This document shows, one piece after another, positions 62,927 to 64,000 of a DNA stretch of 64,000 nucleotides (the stretch's first letter is position 1; every line of letters begins with the position of its first letter). The translations under genes and the position numbers were made by a program. The stretch is from Paralvinella palmiformis (Eukaryota; Annelida; Polychaeta; Terebellida; Alvinellidae): the NCBI GenBank assembly GCA_025642065.1, contig JAODUP010001043.1, positions 2,501 through 66,500 of the forward strand. Direction: 5' to 3'. The notes beneath the pieces were generated by a model. That model had not been told where the DNA came from and ran no database searches. It saw only the letters and a program-made list of their open reading frames with translations.

Positions 62927-63375
62927 CACATTTGAGCTGTGATTGGGTGAATATCAATCACGTGACAGGGGCTAATTTACATTGTGAACAGACCATGGGC
63001 TCTGATTGGAAGATTACCAGTGATACATTTATCATAATTTATGTGATTAGAACTGACGTTATTTCTTCGTAAACAACCAGTTGTATCACAGACTAGAGTC
63101 GTAACAGAAAGTCAAGTAATAACCACTGATGTTCTGATATAAAGTGTCATATTACATATTAAAATTAATAACAACAAGACATAACATGCGTAGAAATGTG
63201 TTGCTAAAATATACACAATTTATAATGAATATGTGAACAGAAGCAAAATGTTACTCAGAAAATCATACTTTTAACATATTCTATTAAAAGATGACCCTCA
63301 AGGATACAGTTTGTATTTGGGGGTCGATCAGCTGATTTTGTTACATAAATCCCATTATATTTTTTTCTGTTTCAG
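62798..63375 (+). other. Intron 5 of F-BAR gene (578 bp) with long TA tract
   Basis: Bounded by gtaagact and ttttctgtttcag, phase 0. About an eighth of it is a perfect (TA)n run at about 62859-62924; the rest is unique AT-rich sequence. Confidence 0.75.
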
Positions 63376-63456
63376 GAATTAGAAGAGATCCATATTGATT
63401 TAGCTAATACACTTAACGGAGCTATAGAAAGTCACGCACTTTTAATCCTGACAAAG
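63376..63456 (+). CDS. Exon 6 of F-BAR protein (residues 204-230)
   Basis: An 81-base, phase 0-0 exon behind acceptor ttttctgtttcag and before donor gtaatggt. It encodes ELEEIHIDLANTLNGAIESH and then ALLILTK, continuing the last long helix of the F-BAR fold. The exon is separated from exon 5 by only 578 bases, the shortest intron in the window. The coding sequence continues beyond 64000. No further exon is visible in the remaining 544 bases, which are mostly a GT-rich microsatellite and AT-rich intron. Confidence 0.82.
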
Positions 63457-63499
63457 GTAATGGTTTGGCATGAATCTGGACACTGAAGAAGATTCTTAG

Positions 63500-63575
63500 T
63501 ATACACTCGCGCACGCACGCACGCACGTACACATACACACACATACGCACGCACACATACACGCACGCACACATG

Positions 63576-63609
<34 letters not shown>

Positions 63610-63740
63610 CGACCCTGGACATGTACAGCACATAAACAAGCACACGCGCGCACCCGCAGGAGCGCACATAATCACGTACACAGATATACACATACACTAA
63701 CAAAGACACATTACACACACACACACATACATACAACAAA
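63500..63740 (+). repeat. (CA)n-rich microsatellite after exon 6
   Basis: CA, CGCA and CATA repeats begin about 45 bases after exon 6's donor. Confidence 0.87.
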
Positions 63741-64000
63741 CATAATACAGACACAAACACATATTACACTGACCACCTGTCTTGAAAGACTAGTAAATCG
63801 TATCCTCGGTTTTTCATCAACATTCATCATATAATCAATACAGGAGGTGTTACATATAGATTTTAAATAAAACCAACTTAATATATTCACCCAGAATGTG
63901 TTTTTAAAGTCATGCGTTTTCCTGTACGTCAGTGTTCAGCCATAGTAATACCATACTATAGGTTTGGTTATGTTAATTTCTAGGTTAATTAATGTGTTAT

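Overview
This is a repeat-rich eukaryotic (animal) window. Its only well-supported gene is the 5' part of a large split gene on the + strand. Five GT-AG introns, one of them 34.4 kb, together with abundant (TA)n, (CA)n and (GA)n microsatellites, tRNA-headed SINEs with target-site duplications and CR1/L2-type LINE 3' ends, exclude a prokaryote. The style fits a marine lophotrochozoan, most likely a mollusc. That is an inference from repeat style, not a proven assignment.

Layout. Positions 1-14986 are upstream flank: microsatellites, degenerate short tandem repeats, at least two intact SINE copies and further tRNA-like heads, with no recognisable protein gene. A GC-richer exon at about 14987-15286 carries a 5' UTR, a tiny upstream ORF in strong context and the start codon at 15190. 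Exons 2-6 follow at 49699-49807, 56064-56136, 60666-60818, 62621-62797 and 63376-63456. All splice phases agree, giving an uninterrupted 230-residue N-terminus that reads as an F-BAR (FCH-BAR) membrane-curving domain. Its best recalled resemblance is to FES/FER tyrosine kinases, with FCHSD-type proteins as the alternative. The gene continues beyond the right edge.

Intron 1 (15287-49698) holds most of the structure. There is a 22-bp satellite (22869-23626) followed by a 44-bp satellite (23939-24912). The second looks like a dimerised, diverged form of the first and is itself arranged in four-unit higher-order blocks. The intron also holds many copies of one SINE family, LINE 3' fragments, several minor SINE types, and paired dispersed repeats whose short cores sit between microsatellites. 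On the - strand, 35492-35879 carries a protein-like terminal exon with an RFX X-box-like site about 0.5 kb upstream of it. This is the best candidate for an undescribed nested gene.

Introns 2-5 contain a 53.1-53.7 kb minisatellite of 42 bp (outside the exons, in intron 2), a second LINE fragment, a young SINE with a perfect 16-bp duplication, and long TA tracts. Most open frames in the window are translations of microsatellites and are not genes.
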